DNA of 64,000 bases. It comes from an uncultured Nitrospiraceae bacterium (lineage in GTDB: Bacteria > Nitrospirota > Thermodesulfovibrionia > Thermodesulfovibrionales > Dissulfurispiraceae). Below, piece by piece: positions 53,227-61,771 of the stretch. How positions within the stretch are numbered: position 1 is the first letter of the stretch; the number at the start of each line of letters is the position of its first letter. A model generated the notes under the pieces. The model searched no databases. It worked only from the letters and a program-made list of their open reading frames with translations, and was not told where the DNA came from. The position numbers and the translations under genes were made by a program. The stretch lies in NCBI GenBank assembly GCA_903822005.1, contig CAIJNL010000041.1:1-64000 (forward strand). Direction: 5' to 3'.

Positions 53227-54657
53227 ATGAGTACTGCAATTGACGATACCAGAAAAATTATAGATGAGGTCCTTGAGGCCTATCCCGAGAAAGTACGCAA
53301 GGCCCGTGCGAGGCATCTGGCACCTAACGATCCGGCCGGCAGCTGCGCCTCATGCAAGATACAGAAGTCGAACATCAAATCGCGGCCCGGCGTCATGACA
53401 GTGAGGGGATGCGCTTACGCCGGCGCGAAAGGCGTCGTATTCGGACCCGTGAAGGACCAGATATGTATCAGTCACGGTCCTGTCGGCTGCGGGTCATACA
53501 GCTGGGCGTCACGCCGCAACTATTATAACGGCGAGACCGGCGTGAATGCCTTCGGTACCATGGCCTTTACAACTGACTTCCAGGAAAAGGACATCGTATA
53601 CGGCGGAGATAAAGGACTGGACGCCGCGATCAGCGAGATAAACGGACTCTTTCCCCTGGCAAAAGGGATCAGCATACTATCTGAATGCCCGGTCGGCCTG
53701 ATTGGCGACGACATAGAATCGGTGGCCAAGAAAAAGGCTAAAGAGCTCAATCTCAATATAGTGCCGGTGAGATGCGAAGGCTTTCGCGGGGTAAGCCAGT
53801 CGCTGGGACATCATATTGCGAATGATTCAATACGCGACCATATGCTAGGCAAGGGGAAACTGGAGAAGACCACGCCCTACGATGTGGTGCTGATGGGCGA
53901 TTACAACATAGGCGGCGATGCCTGGGTAGCGAGAAAGATCCTTGAAGAGATGGGGCTTAGGGTAATCGCACAATGGACGGGAGACGGGACTGTCAATGAA
54001 ATAGGCAACGCGCCAAAAGCGAAACTGATTCTCATCCATTGCTATCGGTCCATGAATTACATTTGCAGGCACATGGAGGAAACTTACGGCACGCCATGGG
54101 TCGAGTTCAACTTCTTCGGCCCGACGAAGATAATCGGGAGCATAAGGAAGATAGCCGAGCAGTTCGATAATTCGATCAGGGAAAAGGCCGAGGCCGTAAT
54201 AGCCAGGTACCAGCCGATGATGGATGCGGTAATCGCAAAATACCGTCCCAGGCTTGAGGGCAAAAAGGTCATGCTCTTTGTGGGCGGTTTGCGGCCGAGG
54301 CATACTATCGGCGCCTATGAAGACCTGGGTATGGAGATAGTGGCCACCGGTTATGAGTTCGCGCATGATGACGATTATACCCGTACATATCCGCTTATGA
54401 AAGAAGGCGCGCTGATAATGGACGACGCATCAGAATACGAGCTGGAAGAGTTCACCCACAGGGTGAGGCCGGATCTTGTCGGCGCCGGCATCAAGGAAAA
54501 GTATACGTATCACAAGATGGGTGTGCCTTTCAGGCAGATGCACTCATGGGATTATTCGGGGCCCTATCACGGGTTCGACGGATTTGGGGTATTCGCGCGG
54601 GACATGGACGCTGCGGTCAACAGCCCCACGTGGAGTCTGATCAGGCGCAGGAAATAA
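53227..54657 (+). CDS. nifD: nitrogenase molybdenum-iron protein alpha chain
   Basis: 476 residues from ATG 53227 (GGAGG at 53218-53222). An ATG six codons upstream, at 53209, has no ribosome-binding site. FeMo-co ligands are present as Cys272 (IHCYRSMNY) and His439 (MHSWDYSGP). P-cluster cysteines lie in [17 protein letters not shown] and [12 protein letters not shown]. At this length it lacks the roughly 50-residue insertion found in clostridial-type NifD. With NifK it forms the alpha2-beta2 dinitrogenase. It follows nifH by 67 bases including the hairpin. Confidence 0.98.
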   Translation: MSTAIDDTRKIIDEVLEAYPEKVRKARARHLAPNDPAGSCASCKIQKSNIKSRPGVMTVRGCAYAGAKGVVFGPVKDQICISHGPVGCGSYSWASRRNYYNGETGVNAFGTMAFTTDFQEKDIVYGGDKGLDAAISEINGLFPLAKGISILSECPVGLIGDDIESVAKKKAKELNLNIVPVRCEGFRGVSQSLGHHIANDSIRDHMLGKGKLEKTTPYDVVLMGDYNIGGDAWVARKILEEMGLRVIAQWTGDGTVNEIGNAPKAKLILIHCYRSMNYICRHMEETYGTPWVEFNFFGPTKIIGSIRKIAEQFDNSIREKAEAVIARYQPMMDAVIAKYRPRLEGKKVMLFVGGLRPRHTIGAYEDLGMEIVATGYEFAHDDDYTRTYPLMKEGALIMDDASEYELEEFTHRVRPDLVGAGIKEKYTYHKMGVPFRQMHSWDYSGPYHGFDGFGVFARDMDAAVNSPTWSLIRRRK

Positions 54658-54686
54658 GACAGAGCAATTATTGAACGGAGGACGAT

Positions 54687-56201
54687 ATGTCAAAACTGAA
54701 AATAAAAGATCACAGCGAATTGTTCCTCGAGCCGGAATATGTCGATTTGTTCGAGAGAAAGAAGGAGTTTGAAGACGCCTGTCCGGACGAAGAGGTCAAG
54801 AGGGTCCTTGACTGGACCAAGACAGAGGAGTATAAGGAGAAGAACTTTAGCCGGAAGCATATAAAGATCAATCCTGCAAAGGCCTGTCAGCCTCTGGGCG
54901 CGCTCTTCTGCGCATGTGGCTTCGAGAATACGCTGCCGTTCATACAGGGAGCGCAGGGGTGCGCGGCATATTTCAGAAGTCAGCTTAACCGTCACTTCAA
55001 GGAACCGGTGCAGGCTGTCTCAACCTCCATGACGGAAGACGCGGCCGTATTCGGCGGGTTGAACAATATGACAGAGGGCCTCGAAAACGCATGGTCGCTA
55101 TATAAGCCGAAGATGATGGCGATATTTACGACATGTATGGCGGAAGTCATAGGCGACGATCTCAACTCATTTCTCAAGGGCGCTCGCGAGAAGAAGATAA
55201 TACCCGACGATCTGCTGACTCCCTTTGCGAATACACCGAGTTTTGTAGGGACGCATATCACAGGTTACGACAATATGCTCAGGGGCATACTGAAATCCCT
55301 GACCGACGGCAAAAAAGGGGAACCCAACGGCAAGGTGAATGTAATACCGGGATTTGACGGGTATGTCGGCAACATACGCGAGGTCAAGAGAATGCTCAAC
55401 CTGATGGGCATCGAACATACCGTGCTTGCTGATGTGAGTGACCAGTTTGATTCGCCCAATACCGGGACGGCAAAGATATACACTGGCGGCACGCCGCTGG
55501 CAGATGTGGCCGACTCCATAAATGCGTTGGCAACTGTTTCGCTGCAGAAGTATTCGACGGCAAAGACCATGGACTATGTCAAAAAAACATGGAACCAGGA
55601 GACCCTTGTCGCAAACCCGGTCGGAGTAAAAAATACCGACGCGCTTCTGGATGAGTTGAGCAGGATTACCGGCAAGGCGATACCGGCCGAGCTTGAAGAT
55701 GAACGCGGAAGGCTCGTGGATGCCATGATCGATTCTCATCCGTATGTGCATGGCAAACGGTTTGCACTGGTCGGAGATCAGGACACTCTGCTGGGCATCA
55801 TGAGCTTTATCATGGAGATGGGCGGCGAACCGGTGCATGTAGTATGTACTGCCGACGATAAGGCATTTCAGCAGGAGGCCGAGGCGCTTCTGGCATCGAG
55901 CCCGTATGGGGCAGAGGGCAAGGTATATATCAACGCGGACATGTGGCATCTGCGGTCCCTGATGTTTACGGAGCCGGTTGACCTGCTGATGGGCAGTTCA
56001 TATGCAAAATATCTCTGGAGAGACACAGGGACACCGCTTATCAGGTACGGATTTCCGATACTCGACAGGCACCATATGCACCGCTACGCGACAATCGGAT
56101 ACCAGGGCGGTCTGAATATCCTTAACTGGATCGTGAATACAGTACTTGATGAACTTGATCGCAAGACCATGCATACAACGAGCTTTGATGTCATCAGGTA
56201 A
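54687..56201 (+). CDS. nifK: nitrogenase molybdenum-iron protein beta chain
   Basis: 504 residues. The P-cluster cysteines are seen in INPAKACQPLGALFCACGFE, IQGAQGCAAYFRS and TTCMAEVIGDDLNSF. The N-terminal extension of about 50 residues (SELFLEPEYVDLFERKKEF, VKRVLDWTKTEEYKEKNF) is that of molybdenum NifK. The C-terminal part has PLIRYGFPILDRHHMHRY. GGAGG precedes the ATG. It is 29 bases after nifD, and the two products assemble together. Confidence 0.98.
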   Translation: MSKLKIKDHSELFLEPEYVDLFERKKEFEDACPDEEVKRVLDWTKTEEYKEKNFSRKHIKINPAKACQPLGALFCACGFENTLPFIQGAQGCAAYFRSQLNRHFKEPVQAVSTSMTEDAAVFGGLNNMTEGLENAWSLYKPKMMAIFTTCMAEVIGDDLNSFLKGAREKKIIPDDLLTPFANTPSFVGTHITGYDNMLRGILKSLTDGKKGEPNGKVNVIPGFDGYVGNIREVKRMLNLMGIEHTVLADVSDQFDSPNTGTAKIYTGGTPLADVADSINALATVSLQKYSTAKTMDYVKKTWNQETLVANPVGVKNTDALLDELSRITGKAIPAELEDERGRLVDAMIDSHPYVHGKRFALVGDQDTLLGIMSFIMEMGGEPVHVVCTADDKAFQQEAEALLASSPYGAEGKVYINADMWHLRSLMFTEPVDLLMGSSYAKYLWRDTGTPLIRYGFPILDRHHMHRYATIGYQGGLNILNWIVNTVLDELDRKTMHTTSFDVIR

Positions 56202-56275
56202 AGAGGGCGCCGAAGTAAAGCGCAGCGCAGGATAGGTAGAAACAGAAGAAGCATCAGGATGAAAAGGAGAATGCC

Positions 56276-58876
56276 ATGCTGGTGAACGTGGATAAATTAA
56301 TGGAGAGCGGCTGCGAACGGGAGAAGGGCGAGAAGCTGTGCCGTGCAAGGGGCGGGGAATCATGCGCCTTTGACGGGGCGATGATAGTCCTGCAGCCCAT
56401 CGCGGACACGGCGCATATAGTACACGGACCCATAGCATGCTGCGGCAACTCGTGGGAAGGCAGGGGCTCACTGTCTTCAAAGGGAGGGCTTCACAAGTTC
56501 GGATTCACGACTGACATGAATGAACTCGATATAGTCTATGGCTCCGAAGGCAAGCTTTACAATGCCATCCTGAAGGTGAACGAGGAGATCCGTCCGAAGG
56601 CCGTATTTGTACATGCAACATGCGTCAGCGGACTGATCGGAGAGGACATCGACGCGGTCTGCAAAAAGGCATCAGCAGAACTTGGCATCAGGGTAATACC
56701 AGTGAATGCCCCAGGTTTTGTGGGACCAAAAAACCTCGGCAACAGGATAGCCGGGGAGGTGCTGCTAGACCATGTCATAGGTACGGGAGAGCCTCCCTTT
56801 ACTACAGGCTCAGACATCAACCTGATCGGAGAATTCAACATTGCGGGAGATATGTGGCATGTTGAACCGGTGCTTGAGAGAGCAGGCATACGTGTACTTT
56901 CAAGGATCACCGGTGATTCGACCTTTGAGGAAATAACTTATGCGCATCGGGCGAGGCTCAATGTCATCGTCTGCAGCCGCGCCCTCATAAATATTGCAAA
57001 GGACATGGAAAAGAGATATGGCATTCCTTATGTCGAGGTATCCTTCTTTGGCAAGACCGAAATGGAGAAGGCGCTGCGTGCGATAGGGTCAGGACTTGGG
57101 AACAACAGTGTGGACATCAAGGAGAAAGTGGAAAAAGTAATATCAGAAGAAACAAAACGCCTCGACGCAGGCCTGGAGAAATATGCGCATCTTCGCGGAA
57201 AGAAGGCGGTTCTTTACAGCGGAGGGGTCAAGAGCTGGGCATTCATATCAGCCCTTATGGACCTCGGGATAGAGGTTGTGGCCATAGGCACAAAGAAGAG
57301 CTCCTTTGAGGACGAGGAAAAAATGAAAGAAATACTCGGTCCCAATGCTCCCCTGGTAGAGGACGTCAGCCCGAAGAATCTGCTGAAGCTGCTGCGCGAA
57401 AGAGATGCTGATATGCTGGTAGCCGGCGGCCGCAATAAATATCTCGCGGTCAAAGAGGGCTATCCGTTTATAGATATCAATCAGGAGAGGCACACGCCTT
57501 ATGCCGGGTATGAAGGACTTGTCAATATTGCGGAAGATCTGAGCAACGGGCTGAAATTCTATGAAAGAAATTGCGGTTCAAAAAAAGAAAGCGGTATAAA
57601 GCGTAACCCTGAAATAGTAAACCTGAAATCTGATGTGCTGATAAATCCGCTGAAGCACAGCCCGGCGATAGGGGCGGCAATTGCCTTTCAGGGAATACAC
57701 CGGGCCGTCGCCCTGATGCATGGAACACAAGGCTGCAATTTTCTGGGCAAGGTGCTTGTGACGGGCCATTTCAGGGAACCTGTTGCCATGGAGACCACCA
57801 AGCTCTTTGTTGAGGACGTTGTAATGAACAGCGAGGAAAATATCGAGAAAGCGGTTGAGGGACTGATTGGAAGGTGTGACCCTGCAGTCATTGGTGTAAT
57901 CTCGACCGGGCTGTCGTCGGTCAAGGGCGATGATGTCAGGGCCGCTGTCAGAAAGCTGGAAGAGAACCACGGACTAAGAGCGGTGTTTGTGGATGCGCCT
58001 GACTACGACGGAGGCCTCGAAACAGGATACGCAAAGGCGGTTGAGTCTTTAATAGATGCCTTTTCCTCCGGAAACCGTCATGTTCCGGGCATAAGCAACG
58101 GTAGGGTCAATGTGCTTGCCGGTCCCCATCTGACACCTGCTGACTTTGCAGAGTTAAGGGAGATTATCGAGTCGTTCGGGCTTAGCCCGATAATGGTGCC
58201 TGATCTTGCGGCACTGGACGGGAGTCGTCAGGGCGTGTCTGCCCTTGCTGCGGGCGGAACAACCGTGAATGATCTCATGGATATAGCATATTCGGAGTTT
58301 ACCCTGGTCATAGGCGCCTGCATGGAGGATGGAGCCAAAAGACTGAAGGAACGCTGCGGCGTAGAATACCGGGTCTTCGACAGCATCACCGGGCTCGGAA
58401 ATACCGACACGTTTATGGAGGTTTTATCAGGATTGAGCGGACGGAAGATGGCATCTGCATATGCCAGGCAGAGGCGGATAGCGGCTGACGGTATGCGTGA
58501 CGCGCATTTCTATTTCGGTGGAAAGAAGGCCTGCATTGCTCTTGAGCCGGACCACGCGCTTGCGGTAGCGGGACTGCTGTATGAGATGGGGACAGCGACT
58601 GTAAAGGCGGTGGTGCCGCAGAACGGCCCGTCTTTATCCAGGATACCCGCTGACAAAGTAATGATAGGTGATCTGAATGATATTGGCGACGGGTTCGACC
58701 TGCTCATCTCGAATTCGCATGCCACAGAGGCAGCCGGGAGGCTGAATGCAGCGCTTTATCAAACCGGGTTCCCGCTGCACAAGATCCTGGGGGCAACGGC
58801 CCGCGTAAGCATCGGGTACAGCGGCACCCTGAATCTGGTGAACGATATAGGGAATTTATTGCTAAAGGCCCACTGA
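56276..58876 (+). CDS. nifEN: NifE-NifN fusion, FeMo-cofactor assembly scaffold
   Basis: One uninterrupted 866-residue frame. Residues 1 to about 435 are NifE (GGESCAFDGAMIVLQPIADT, HGPIACCGNSWEGRGSLSS, HATCVSGLIGEDIDAVCKKA, INLIGEFNIAGDMW). From about 445 the sequence restarts as NifN (INPLKHSPAIGAAIAFQGIH, MHGTQGCNFLGKVLVTGHF, VISTGLSSVKGDDV, LAGPHLTPADFAELREIIE). NifE and NifN are normally separate genes forming an alpha2-beta2 scaffold where NifB-co becomes FeMo-co. Here they are covalently joined by a short lysine-rich linker (YERNCGSKKESGIKRNPE). No internal stop or start with a ribosome-binding site was seen at the junction, so a true fusion is likely. Confidence 0.95.
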   Translation: MLVNVDKLMESGCEREKGEKLCRARGGESCAFDGAMIVLQPIADTAHIVHGPIACCGNSWEGRGSLSSKGGLHKFGFTTDMNELDIVYGSEGKLYNAILKVNEEIRPKAVFVHATCVSGLIGEDIDAVCKKASAELGIRVIPVNAPGFVGPKNLGNRIAGEVLLDHVIGTGEPPFTTGSDINLIGEFNIAGDMWHVEPVLERAGIRVLSRITGDSTFEEITYAHRARLNVIVCSRALINIAKDMEKRYGIPYVEVSFFGKTEMEKALRAIGSGLGNNSVDIKEKVEKVISEETKRLDAGLEKYAHLRGKKAVLYSGGVKSWAFISALMDLGIEVVAIGTKKSSFEDEEKMKEILGPNAPLVEDVSPKNLLKLLRERDADMLVAGGRNKYLAVKEGYPFIDINQERHTPYAGYEGLVNIAEDLSNGLKFYERNCGSKKESGIKRNPEIVNLKSDVLINPLKHSPAIGAAIAFQGIHRAVALMHGTQGCNFLGKVLVTGHFREPVAMETTKLFVEDVVMNSEENIEKAVEGLIGRCDPAVIGVISTGLSSVKGDDVRAAVRKLEENHGLRAVFVDAPDYDGGLETGYAKAVESLIDAFSSGNRHVPGISNGRVNVLAGPHLTPADFAELREIIESFGLSPIMVPDLAALDGSRQGVSALAAGGTTVNDLMDIAYSEFTLVIGACMEDGAKRLKERCGVEYRVFDSITGLGNTDTFMEVLSGLSGRKMASAYARQRRIAADGMRDAHFYFGGKKACIALEPDHALAVAGLLYEMGTATVKAVVPQNGPSLSRIPADKVMIGDLNDIGDGFDLLISNSHATEAAGRLNAALYQTGFPLHKILGATARVSIGYSGTLNLVNDIGNLLLKAH

Positions 58877-58898
58877 AAGGGGCAGAAGGAGGTCAGTT

Positions 58899-59291
58899 AT
58901 GAAGATTGGATTTGCGACAACAGACGGCATCAATGTGGACGAGCATTTCGGAAGGGCAGGCATGTTCACGGTGTACGAGATGACACCATCGGAATACAGA
59001 TTTCTCGAGACGCGGCAGTTTGCCGACGGAATGGACCTGGATATTGTTTCCTCGCGCGGTACAGGACAGGTGCATGATGATCTGATTGACGCGAAGGTAG
59101 GCAAGATGGCTGATTGCAAGATCATATATCTTACCGAGATCGGCGGCCCGGCAGCCGCAAAGCTGGTTAGAAAGGGAATAATGCCGGTAAAGGTAAAGGA
59201 GCCGGTCTCGATCAAGGAATCTATGGACAGGCTGCTTGAGACTTACAAGGCCACACCGCCGCCATGGATGAAGAAGGCGATGAACCAGTAA
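58899..59291 (+). CDS. nifX: NifX/NafY-type cofactor carrier protein
   Basis: 130 residues of the dinitrogenase iron-molybdenum cofactor domain (PF02579): MKIGFATTDGINVDEHFGRA, FTVYEMTPSEYRFLETRQFA, CKIIYLTEIGGPAAAKLVRK. It binds NifB-co or FeMo-co in transit between NifB, NifEN and NifDK. The EHFGRA histidine is the usual cofactor-binding candidate. The C-terminal TPPPWMKKA is common in NifX. GGAGG lies eight bases before the ATG, 22 bases after the fused nifEN stop. Confidence 0.92.
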   Translation: MKIGFATTDGINVDEHFGRAGMFTVYEMTPSEYRFLETRQFADGMDLDIVSSRGTGQVHDDLIDAKVGKMADCKIIYLTEIGGPAAAKLVRKGIMPVKVKEPVSIKESMDRLLETYKATPPPWMKKAMNQ

Positions 59292-59338
59292 GACATAAAT
59301 TCAGGATCAGGCCATCAAAATAAAGGAGGAGTAAAAAT

Positions 59339-59656
59339 ATGAAGATGATACGGGCATTTATAAGGCCGGAAAAAGAACAGGAAGTTGTATTGGCGCTCGA
59401 GGGCGCGGGCTATCCGTCGTTGACCAAGATGGCGGTGTTTGGGAGGGGCAAGCAGAAGGGTCTGCAGATAGGAGCGGTACACTACGACGAACTGCCCAAA
59501 ACCCTGATCATGACTGTCGTGGACGACGCTGACGTTAACAGCATTATTACTATCGTTCAGGACAAGGCGAGGACCGGATTTATCGGCGACGGCAAAATAT
59601 TCGTAAGTCCGGTTGATAATGCCTATACGATCAGGACAGGTCAGGAGGGTCTATGA
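59339..59656 (+). CDS. nifI1: nitrogenase-specific PII protein NifI1
   Basis: 105 residues of the PII family. MKMIRAFIRPEKEQEVVLAL, VFGRGKQKGLQIG (T-loop base) and TGFIGDGKIFVSPVDNAY (B-loop) follow the NifI1 (GlnB-like GlnBA) pattern. The T-loop lacks the uridylylated tyrosine of GlnB. In methanogens and anaerobic bacteria NifI1 and NifI2 form a hetero-complex that binds NifDK and blocks NifH docking when ammonium is plentiful. 2-oxoglutarate and ATP release it. Elsewhere the pair usually sits between nifH and nifD; here it is after nifX. The stop overlaps the nifI2 start (ATGA at 59653-59656). Confidence 0.93.
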   Translation: MKMIRAFIRPEKEQEVVLALEGAGYPSLTKMAVFGRGKQKGLQIGAVHYDELPKTLIMTVVDDADVNSIITIVQDKARTGFIGDGKIFVSPVDNAYTIRTGQEGL

Positions 59657-60069
59657 AAGAAATTACCGCGATCATCAGGCGCGACAAGCTGCCTGCCACA
59701 AAAAAGGCCCTTGCAGATCTGGGATATCCGTCTCTCACCATACAGAGCGTGGAGGGAAGAGGCAAGCAGAGGGGGGCCATGTGTGCCGAGATGGACACCG
59801 AGATGCCCGACAGTTTCTGCTCTGCGGTAAAATTGCATCCAACACCATCGAGCTATGCACTCGAACATACCCTTACAAAGGTGGCTCTCTATGTGCCCAA
59901 GAGGATGCTGACAGTAGTGGTGCCTGACGATGTCGTGAGCAGGCTGGTAAAGGAGATAGTAAAGGTCAACAAGACAGGCAAGCGGGGCGACGGCAGGATA
60001 TTTGTGTCCACGATTGAATCGGCCCTCAGACTGCGTACAGGAGAAACCGGCGGCGAGGCCATAATATAG
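59653..60069 (+). CDS. nifI2: nitrogenase-specific PII protein NifI2
   Basis: 138 residues, longer than NifI1 because of an extended T-loop (GAMCAEMDTEMPDSFCSAVK, LHPTPSSYALEHTLTKVALY). PII signatures are SVEGRGKQRG, RMLTVVVPDDVVSRLVKEI and TGKRGDGRIFVSTIESALRL. The family partner of NifI1 in the ammonium switch-off of nitrogenase. GGAGGG lies inside the end of nifI1, five bases before the overlapping start, so the two are translationally coupled, which suits a fixed stoichiometry. Confidence 0.93.
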   Translation: MKEITAIIRRDKLPATKKALADLGYPSLTIQSVEGRGKQRGAMCAEMDTEMPDSFCSAVKLHPTPSSYALEHTLTKVALYVPKRMLTVVVPDDVVSRLVKEIVKVNKTGKRGDGRIFVSTIESALRLRTGETGGEAII

Positions 60070-60085
60070 GAGGAGATAAAAAGTC

Positions 60086-60349
60086 ATGGCAACCATAACA
60101 GGTCTTACAAGGGGAGGCGCAGTATGGGTCCCGAAGTTTATAGAGGCAGTCGACCCGGAAAAGTGCATCGCGTGCGGACGCTGCTTCAAGGTATGCGCAA
60201 GGGCAGTGCTCGAACTGGTGCCGAGGGCCGATGACGGCGATGATGAGAGCGGCAAGGTGATGTCGGCAGCGCATCCGGATGACTGCATCGGCTGCTCCGC
60301 ATGTTCCAGGGTCTGCATGAAAAAGAGCCTCAGCTTTGAGGAGGCTTAG
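60086..60349 (+). CDS. fdxB: nif-specific ferredoxin III-type 2x4Fe-4S protein
   Basis: 87 residues with two cluster motifs: CIACGRCFKVC (about residues 31-41) and CIGCSACSRVC (about 68-78). The N-terminus TGLTRGGAVWVPKFIEAVDP is that of the nif-associated FdxB ferredoxin III family. It probably supplies electrons for cofactor synthesis (NifB) or for NifH. AGGAGG precedes the ATG by 13 bases. It is the last gene of the nifH operon, 16 bases after nifI2, and is followed by a strong hairpin. Confidence 0.9.
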   Translation: MATITGLTRGGAVWVPKFIEAVDPEKCIACGRCFKVCARAVLELVPRADDGDDESGKVMSAAHPDDCIGCSACSRVCMKKSLSFEEA

Positions 60350-60406
60350 CAGCTATTCCGCGAGATCAGAAATAAGATCAGTGTTTACACTTCAGCAGCT
60401 GCCAGG

Positions 60407-60429
60407 CGGGATGCCGGTCAGGCATCCCG
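60407..60429 (+). terminator. hairpin at the end of the nifH operon
   Basis: CGGGATGCC (60407-60415) and GGCATCCCG (60421-60429) pair perfectly around a five-base loop. An A-run, not a T-run, follows, so intrinsic termination is uncertain. It may act with Rho or protect the 3' end. Confidence 0.5.
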
Positions 60430-60513
60430 AAAAATAAATCTCTCAGGCGCTGATGCAAAGTCTTCGGTAATATTCTCCATTCCTGCCAAAATGTCGGTGA
60501 AACACTTCAAAAA

Positions 60514-60529
60514 TGTTGTATTTCCAACA
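60514..60529. promoter_or_regulatory. NifA-type upstream activator sequence of nifB
   Basis: TGT (60514-60516) and ACA (60527-60529) are separated by ten bases. The symmetry extends one step further, TGTTG against CAACA. It is about 67 bases upstream of the -24 element. Confidence 0.75.
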
Positions 60530-60592
60530 AAAATGATAAGTAACTAAATTGTCCGAAGTTCATATAATCTCATGATATCAATCATTTAATGT

Positions 60593-60611
60593 CTTGGCAT
60601 CAGGATTGCAA
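60593..60611 (+). promoter_or_regulatory. sigma-54 (-24/-12) promoter of nifB
   Basis: TGGCAT at 60595-60600 and TTGCA at 60606-60610 put GG (60596-60597) and GC (60608-60609) exactly ten bases apart, very close to the sigma-54 consensus. The start point is expected near 60621, giving a leader of about 34 bases. Confidence 0.85.
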
Positions 60612-60654
60612 TACATAAGAGTTAACTGATAAACAGCACGAAAGGAGATGCAGG

Positions 60655-61551
60655 ATGAAAGAACATGCGAGGCACAGCAGAAAAAAAGACAAGATGAAGA
60701 GCCACCCATGTTTTTCGAAAGAGGCCCACGGCCGCTTTGGAAGAATACATCTTCCTGTAGCTCCGGCCTGCAATATACAGTGCAGGTACTGTACGAGGAA
60801 GTGCGATTGCGTAAACGAGTCGAGACCAGGTGTATGCAGCATTGTACTCAGCCCCGAAGAGGCGCTTTACAGGGTGGCCGCGCTTGTTGAAAGGGACGAG
60901 AACCTGACGGTAATAGGCATTGCCGGTCCGGGAGATCCGCTCGCTAATGACGCGACATTCGAGACCTTCAGCAGGATCAACAGAATGTACCCGGACCTGG
61001 TGCTCTGTGTTTCGACCAATGGACTCTGTCTGCCGGACAGGATCGACGATCTGGTAAAGGCAGGTGTAAGGGGACTTACCATTACCATCAACGGTGTAGG
61101 CCCCGAGACGGTAGAGAAGGTCTGCTCTTGGGTCAACTACAGGGGAAAGCGTTATACAGGCATTGAGGCAGCAGAACTGCTTTATGCAAACCAGTGGCGA
61201 GGGCTGACAAATGCGGTGGATGCGGGCTTGACTGTCAAGGTCAATACCGTATTGATACCGGGGGTCAACGATGCTGATATTCCCTACATCGCATGGCTGG
61301 CCGGCAGCAAGGGCGCTGATATCATGAATGTGCTTCCGCTTATTCCGCAGGCTGAATTTGCCCATATGGAAAAGCCTGCACCCGAGACGGTAAGCGCCAT
61401 GAGACTGGAGTGCGGTCAGTATCTCAAGCAGATGAGCCACTGCGGACAGTGCAGAGCTGATGCCTGCGGCAAGCTTAACGAAGACAAGGACATGGAGCTG
61501 GAAGTACTGACTTCTGTTTTAGGCGAAGAATATTGCAGTGGTGTGAATTAA
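60655..61551 (+). CDS. nifB: radical-SAM NifB, stand-alone form
   Basis: 298 residues. The radical-SAM cluster motif is C39-x3-C43-x2-C46 (PACNIQCRYC), with GIAGPGDPLAN, VSTNGLCLP and NTVLIPGVND. The C-terminal CGQCRADACG supplies ligands for extra clusters. The NifX-like C-terminal domain of proteobacterial NifB is absent, so it is the short form seen in archaea and many anaerobes. It joins two 4Fe-4S clusters with an interstitial carbide to give NifB-co, which passes via NifX to the NifEN fusion. It has its own sigma-54 promoter. Confidence 0.96.
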   Translation: MKEHARHSRKKDKMKSHPCFSKEAHGRFGRIHLPVAPACNIQCRYCTRKCDCVNESRPGVCSIVLSPEEALYRVAALVERDENLTVIGIAGPGDPLANDATFETFSRINRMYPDLVLCVSTNGLCLPDRIDDLVKAGVRGLTITINGVGPETVEKVCSWVNYRGKRYTGIEAAELLYANQWRGLTNAVDAGLTVKVNTVLIPGVNDADIPYIAWLAGSKGADIMNVLPLIPQAEFAHMEKPAPETVSAMRLECGQYLKQMSHCGQCRADACGKLNEDKDMELEVLTSVLGEEYCSGVN

Positions 61552-61561
61552 GGAGGATAAT

Positions 61562-61699
61562 ATGAATAAAAATATATTAGTAAGCTGCCGATGCGTTGCA
61601 ACCAGGCTTGTTTTTGGCGCCCTGCATTCCCGCGAGGCTTTTGTTGTTCGCGCGATAGCATCCGTGGCGGTCATGGGCATCAGATCATTCTTGAACTGA
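61562..61699 (+). CDS. 45-residue ORF between nifB and modA, unknown
   Basis: An AAGGAGG ribosome-binding site, well placed, precedes ATG 61562. The frame encodes 45 residues starting MNKNILVSCRCVATRLVFGA and containing two cysteines and a hydrophobic stretch (FVVRAIASVAVMGI). It begins ten bases after the nifB stop, so it would be made from the nifB message. I know no family. It could be a small nif-linked protein, a leader or a decayed gene; the composition of its second half (alternating V/A/R) is not strongly protein-like. Confidence 0.4.
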   Translation: MNKNILVSCRCVATRLVFGALHSREAFVVRAIASVAVMGIRSFLN

Positions 61700-61732
61700 C
61701 ACGCAGTTGAAGGTAAAATATTTTGTGTCAGT
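61695..61732. repeat. inverted repeat with AT palindrome upstream of modA
   Basis: ACTGACAC (61695-61702) is the reverse complement of GTGTCAGT (61725-61732). Between them lies the palindrome AAAATATTTT (61715-61724). The structure ends 39 bases before modA and overlaps the last codons of the 45-codon ORF. It may be a terminator of the nifB unit, a promoter element or a regulator site for the mod genes. It is not a clear ModE site. Confidence 0.45.
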
Positions 61733-61771
61733 GAACATGGCGAGGCCTTCAGCAAAGACAAGAGGTAAATG

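Larger units (their letters stand above)
60350..60654. other. intergenic control region between ferredoxin gene and nifB
   Basis: A 305-base gap without a reading frame. It contains, in order, the hairpin at 60407, a NifA-type site at 60514 and a sigma-54 promoter at 60593, followed by a GGAGATG-type ribosome-binding site for nifB. Nothing further was recognised. Confidence 0.75.

Noticed and set aside
57540-57660. Possible frameshift artefact joining nifE and nifN
   Set aside because: The frame continues smoothly through a lysine-rich linker, with no start codon plus ribosome-binding site for a separate nifN, so a real fusion is the simpler reading.
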